A DNA stretch of 64,000 bases from Luteirhabdus pelagi (GTDB lineage Bacteria > Bacteroidota > Bacteroidia > Flavobacteriales > Flavobacteriaceae). The notes under the pieces were generated by a model. The model saw nothing but the letters and a program-made list of their open reading frames with translations. It was not told the origin of the DNA and searched no databases. Position numbers and translations under genes: made by a program. Numbering within the stretch: the stretch's first letter is position 1; each line of letters begins with the position of its first letter. This document shows positions 60,960 to 64,000 of this stretch, piece by piece. The stretch is from NCBI RefSeq assembly GCF_016827595.1, contig NZ_JAECMS010000001.1, positions 62,001 to 126,000 on the forward strand, read 5' to 3'.

Positions 60960-62885
60960 ATGAATAAGGTAGCAACAATTCTCATTCTGAGCAGCATCCT
61001 TTTTATAGGCTGCAAAGATGACCCCAAATCCGATGAAACGGCCAAGACTGAAGAAGTAGACATTCAGCAATATACGATCGAGCAGTTTATGGACAATGAA
61101 AATGCCTTTGCAAATGGGTATTCCCCAGACAAGAGTAAGGTCTTAATGACTAGCAATAGAAGTGGTATATATAATATGTATACTGTCCCTAGTACTGGTG
61201 GTGAAATGATACCTGTAACAAAGTCGGATAGTGCTTCGGTGTATGGGATATCGTATTTTCCAAATGATGACCGTATTCTTTTTCGTATGGATGGCAATGG
61301 CGATGAAATCTTCAAGATTTATGTGAAGGATGGTGAAAATATTCAAGCCCTAACACCAACTGAAAAAGTTCGCGCCCTTTTCAGAGGGTGGTCGAAAGAT
61401 GGCAATAGTTTCTTCTACGGAAGTAATGAGCGCGATTCAAAATATATGGATCATTATGAAATGAACGTTGACGACTTCACTTCAACACTACTCTACAAAA
61501 ATGAACATGGAATGCAATTTGGGGGTATGAGCAGTGATCGAAAATATATCGCCTTGACCAAATCGATCAATACCAACGATAGCGATTTGTATTTGCTAAA
61601 TACCGAAACGGGGGAACAAATTAAGGTGAATGACAGCATAAGTGGAAATCAAGCCCAGGATTTCGCTCCAGATAATTCAGCGCTGTATTACACCACCGAT
61701 GTAGGGGAAGAATTCAGCTATTTGATGAAATATAATATTGAAGATGGCACAAAGGAAAAAGTGACCTCGAAAGATTGGGATATCGTATCGTTCTATTTCA
61801 CTCATAATGGCACCTATCAGGTAATGTTTACCAATGAAGATGCTAAGAATGCTATCGAAGTAACGGAAGTCGCAACCGGAAATGTTATCGATTTCCCGAG
61901 TGAAGAGGGCCAAAGTATTACTGGTGCCAATTTTTCAAGAGATGAAAGTATGGCGCTTTTGAGCATGGGGGGATCACACACGCCCACTAATTCATATAGC
62001 TATAATCTGAAGACAAACGAATTACATCAGTTAACAGATGTCTTGAACGATGCTATTGAAGGCGACGATTTAGTCGCCGCCGAAGTGATTCGCTATAAAT
62101 CGTTCGACGACTTGGAAATTCCGGCCATTTATTATCTTCCAAAGCAGGCTTCTGCCGAAAACCCTGTTCCAGCCCTTGTTTGGGTTCACGGAGGCCCTGG
62201 GGGGCAGTCGCGCCTTGGCTTCAACAGTACGATTCAATATTTAGTAAATCATGGCTATGCCGTTCTCGCCGTGAACAATCGTGGAAGCAGTGGCTATGGA
62301 AAATCTTTTTATAAAATGGATGATCAAAACCACGGCGATAAGGATTTAAAGGATGTAATCGCTGGTAAGGATTGGTTAGCCGAACAAGAAGCAATCGATG
62401 GTGAAAAGATTGGCATCATAGGAGGTTCCTATGGTGGTTTTATGACAATGGCCGCCCTAGCCTTTGCACCAGAAGAATTTGATGTAGGTGTAAATATTTA
62501 TGGCGTTACGAACTGGCTTCGTACGCTGAAAAGCATTCCACCATGGTGGGAATCCTTCAAGGATGCCCTTTATACTGAAATGGGCGATCCCAATACAGCC
62601 GACTCGGTTCGGTTACGGGAAATTTCTCCTTTATTTCATACCAAAAATGTGACGAAGCCTTTAATGGTGTTACAAGGTTCGCAAGATCCTCGCGTATTAC
62701 AGGTGGAAAGCGATGAAATCGTTGAAAACGTCAAGCAGAATGGTGTACCCGTAGAGTATGTATTATTTGAAGATGAAGGCCATGGCTTTGTGAAAAAAGA
62801 AAACCAGATTGAAGCCTATGGTAAGATCAAAGAGTTCCTGGACAAATATCTCAAAGGGGAAGGTCAGACCGGAATGGATAATTAA
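60960..62885 (+). CDS. S9 family peptidase lipoprotein (prolyl oligopeptidase type)
   Basis: 641 residues with lipoprotein signal ending LFIGC (Cys18). An N-terminal beta-propeller (about 40-380) precedes an alpha/beta hydrolase domain with the catalytic Ser in GGSYGG (near 490), Asp in GSQDPRV (near 577) and His in DEGHGF (near 607). VHGGPGGQSRL is the oxyanion-loop region. It should cleave short peptides, often after proline or from acylated N-termini. It is transcribed with the propeller protein before it. Confidence 0.92.
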   Translation: MNKVATILILSSILFIGCKDDPKSDETAKTEEVDIQQYTIEQFMDNENAFANGYSPDKSKVLMTSNRSGIYNMYTVPSTGGEMIPVTKSDSASVYGISYFPNDDRILFRMDGNGDEIFKIYVKDGENIQALTPTEKVRALFRGWSKDGNSFFYGSNERDSKYMDHYEMNVDDFTSTLLYKNEHGMQFGGMSSDRKYIALTKSINTNDSDLYLLNTETGEQIKVNDSISGNQAQDFAPDNSALYYTTDVGEEFSYLMKYNIEDGTKEKVTSKDWDIVSFYFTHNGTYQVMFTNEDAKNAIEVTEVATGNVIDFPSEEGQSITGANFSRDESMALLSMGGSHTPTNSYSYNLKTNELHQLTDVLNDAIEGDDLVAAEVIRYKSFDDLEIPAIYYLPKQASAENPVPALVWVHGGPGGQSRLGFNSTIQYLVNHGYAVLAVNNRGSSGYGKSFYKMDDQNHGDKDLKDVIAGKDWLAEQEAIDGEKIGIIGGSYGGFMTMAALAFAPEEFDVGVNIYGVTNWLRTLKSIPPWWESFKDALYTEMGDPNTADSVRLREISPLFHTKNVTKPLMVLQGSQDPRVLQVESDEIVENVKQNGVPVEYVLFEDEGHGFVKKENQIEAYGKIKEFLDKYLKGEGQTGMDN

Positions 62886-62895
62886 TGAAACACTC

Positions 62896-62945
62896 GGTGA
62901 TTTCGAGAGCCCTGCCTGCCGGCAGGCAGGGTTCTCAAAACCACC
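62896..62945. repeat. REP-like palindrome, second copy of the GGTG...TTTCGAGA family
   Basis: 50-bp inverted repeat, 22 of 25 positions matching between arms, with perfect centre CCTGCCTGCC / GGCAGGCAGG (62911-62930). Outer sequence GGTGATTTCGAGAGCC matches the element at 13889 in its outer words. It separates the S9 peptidase and DUF2490 genes and could end transcription. The hairpin at 20423-20443 has the same inner CCTGCCTGCC. Confidence 0.85.
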
Positions 62946-62966
62946 TTATAATGCTAAAAAATTACT

Positions 62967-63635
62967 ATGCTAAAGAACACTATTGCCTTATTTCTATTAT
63001 GCTTATTACTTACAAATTTTCAAACCCAGGCCCAAGAAGACGAAGTTGGAGCTTGGTATATCGTAGCCAGTAATTCGAAATTATCGGAAAAATTTAGTTT
63101 TCAGTTACAGACCCAGTTTCGGTTTTACGAACTGGCTTCAGAAATAGAACAATTTAAAATACGGACCAGCGGAACCTATAAATTTAATGAGAAGGTTTCA
63201 GCCTCCTTGGGATATGCCTATTTCAGAAACGACCCCTCCTACTTAATGGAGACACCCGAGGAGTTTGATGAGCACCGATTGGTGGAAGATGCTCACCTTT
63301 CTAGTTCTTGGGGAAAGTTGGGTATCAAACATCGCTATCGAATGGAGCATCGATTCTTTCCAACACGAGACCCGCTTCATTGGGCGCGTTATATGCTGAA
63401 GCTTACGTATCCTCTAGGAGGTAGCTTTTCGGCCGATGTATATGATGAAGTATTTATCAATTTACAAAAACCACTTTTTGGTCAGAATTGGTTTGGGGGT
63501 GGAATTTCCTACAAAGCCAGCGATTTGCTGAAGGTACGTGTGGGCTATCAGAATATCACCTTTGAAAATGCAGCCCTCGATAGGCTCTTGGTGGGCATCA
63601 CCTTCACACCAGATTTTACCGATAACGATTCGTAA
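62967..63635 (+). CDS. DUF2490 outer-membrane-like protein
   Basis: 222 residues with signal peptide MLKNTIALFLLCLLLTNFQT ending before QEDEVGAWY. The rest is a series of amphipathic strands (FSFQLQTQFRFYELASEIEQ, KIRTSGTYKF, SASLGYAYF, HRYRMEHRFFP), typical of a small outer-membrane barrel. The family has no known function. It is followed 2 bp later by the alpha/beta hydrolase start, so the two are cotranscribed. Confidence 0.87.
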   Translation: MLKNTIALFLLCLLLTNFQTQAQEDEVGAWYIVASNSKLSEKFSFQLQTQFRFYELASEIEQFKIRTSGTYKFNEKVSASLGYAYFRNDPSYLMETPEEFDEHRLVEDAHLSSSWGKLGIKHRYRMEHRFFPTRDPLHWARYMLKLTYPLGGSFSADVYDEVFINLQKPLFGQNWFGGGISYKASDLLKVRVGYQNITFENAALDRLLVGITFTPDFTDNDS

Positions 63636-63637
63636 TT

Positions 63638-64000
63638 ATGAAATCGAGCAAATTAACATTTACCAATAAAGACGGAAAAGAATTGGCCGCACGCTTAGAT
63701 CTGCCGGCCGATCGCGATCCACACAACTTTGCCATTTTTGCGCATTGCTTCACCTGTACCAAAGATTTTTCAGCGGTTCGCAATATTTCAAGAGCGCTTG
63801 CTGCTGAAGGATTCGGCGTACTGCGTTTCGATTTTACAGGATTGGGCGACAGCGATGGCGATTTTTCCGAGACGAACTTCTCGAGTAATATTGAAGATTT
63901 ATATTGTGCTGCTCGGTTTTTAGGTGAAAAGTACAAGGCTCCTTCCCTATTGGTAGGACATTCACTAGGCGGGGCTGCTGTTATTTTTGCCGCAGCGGAA
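63638..64000 (+). CDS. Alpha/beta hydrolase, 5' part only (possible hydrolase-OsmC fusion)
   Basis: 121 codons are in the window: MKSSKLTFTNKDGKELAARL, FAIFAHCFTCTKDFSAVR, RFDFTGLGDSDGDFSE and LVGHSLGGAAVIFAAAE. The nucleophile elbow is GHSLGG. The FAHCFTCTKD block is one that I recall from proteins that carry an OsmC-like domain after the hydrolase, so a two-domain protein is likely, but the C-terminus lies outside the window. Confidence 0.85.
   Translation, partial: MKSSKLTFTNKDGKELAARLDLPADRDPHNFAIFAHCFTCTKDFSAVRNISRALAAEGFGVLRFDFTGLGDSDGDFSETNFSSNIEDLYCAARFLGEKYKAPSLLVGHSLGGAAVIFAAAE

Noticed and set aside
62885-63073. 62-codon plus-strand frame after the S9 peptidase
   Set aside because: It runs through the REP-like palindrome and into the DUF2490 gene in the wrong frame.

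Overview
The window looks like chromosomal DNA of a marine-type Flavobacteriaceae (Bacteroidota). Supporting signs are Bacteroidota-type -7 boxes (TAnnTTTG) before several starts, many short lipoboxes (FASC, FSC, FGSC, IGC), a TonB receptor with an N-terminal carboxypeptidase-regulatory-like domain, 2TM, DUF2141 and DUF2490 proteins, a FadN-type beta-oxidation operon, and moderate-to-low GC. I see no rRNA, tRNA, transposase, phage gene or CRISPR array. Both ends are cut through genes: a type II NADH dehydrogenase at the left and an alpha/beta hydrolase at the right.

Left part (1-14 kb): NADH dehydrogenase, an ECF sigma factor with a membrane partner, a PlsC-like acyltransferase, a CoA-type Nudix hydrolase, a lipoprotein cyclophilin and a TRIC-type channel. 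An RDD gene lies divergent to a tightly overlapping six-gene cluster: SpoIIM-like, membrane protein, DUF4129, DUF4350, MoxR AAA+ ATPase, DUF58. A DUF2141 protein and an OxyR-type regulator with both redox cysteines follow.

Middle (14-36.5 kb): a minus-strand operon encodes DUF2141, a 36-residue membrane peptide, a TPR-like secreted protein, a LytS-type histidine kinase fused to a 2TM domain, three free 2TM proteins and a secreted amidohydrolase. No response regulator is adjacent. A repeat-filled intergenic region separates it from a TonB-dependent receptor. Next come a DUF1801/YdeI protein, a membrane class III cyclase and rlmH, then the glycolytic operon pfkA-gap-sugar kinase-pgi on the minus strand. 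A MarR-controlled beta-oxidation operon (FadN-type enzyme, thiolase, acyl-CoA dehydrogenase) is interrupted by a four-helix-bundle gene.

Right part (36.5-64 kb): secreted peptidases (M28, M1, S9), a large PD40-amidohydrolase fusion and a large BNR/Asp-box propeller protein. There is a divergent DAG-kinase/App1 phosphatase pair and a small ABC module. Further along are a fasciclin lipoprotein, a LysM protein, a TauE transporter, and Hsp20 with a well-spaced sigma-54-type promoter. Then come an orphan membrane LytTR regulator, a lipoprotein intradiol dioxygenase-like protein and a second AAA+/VWA pair.

The least explained material is the 2TM/histidine-kinase operon, the Hsp20 promoter with its repeated TGTCAG boxes, and several families of dispersed hairpin or word-like repeats. 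One of these repeats contributes coding sequence to a signal peptide. None of this proves a new system, but these are the parts to look at first.
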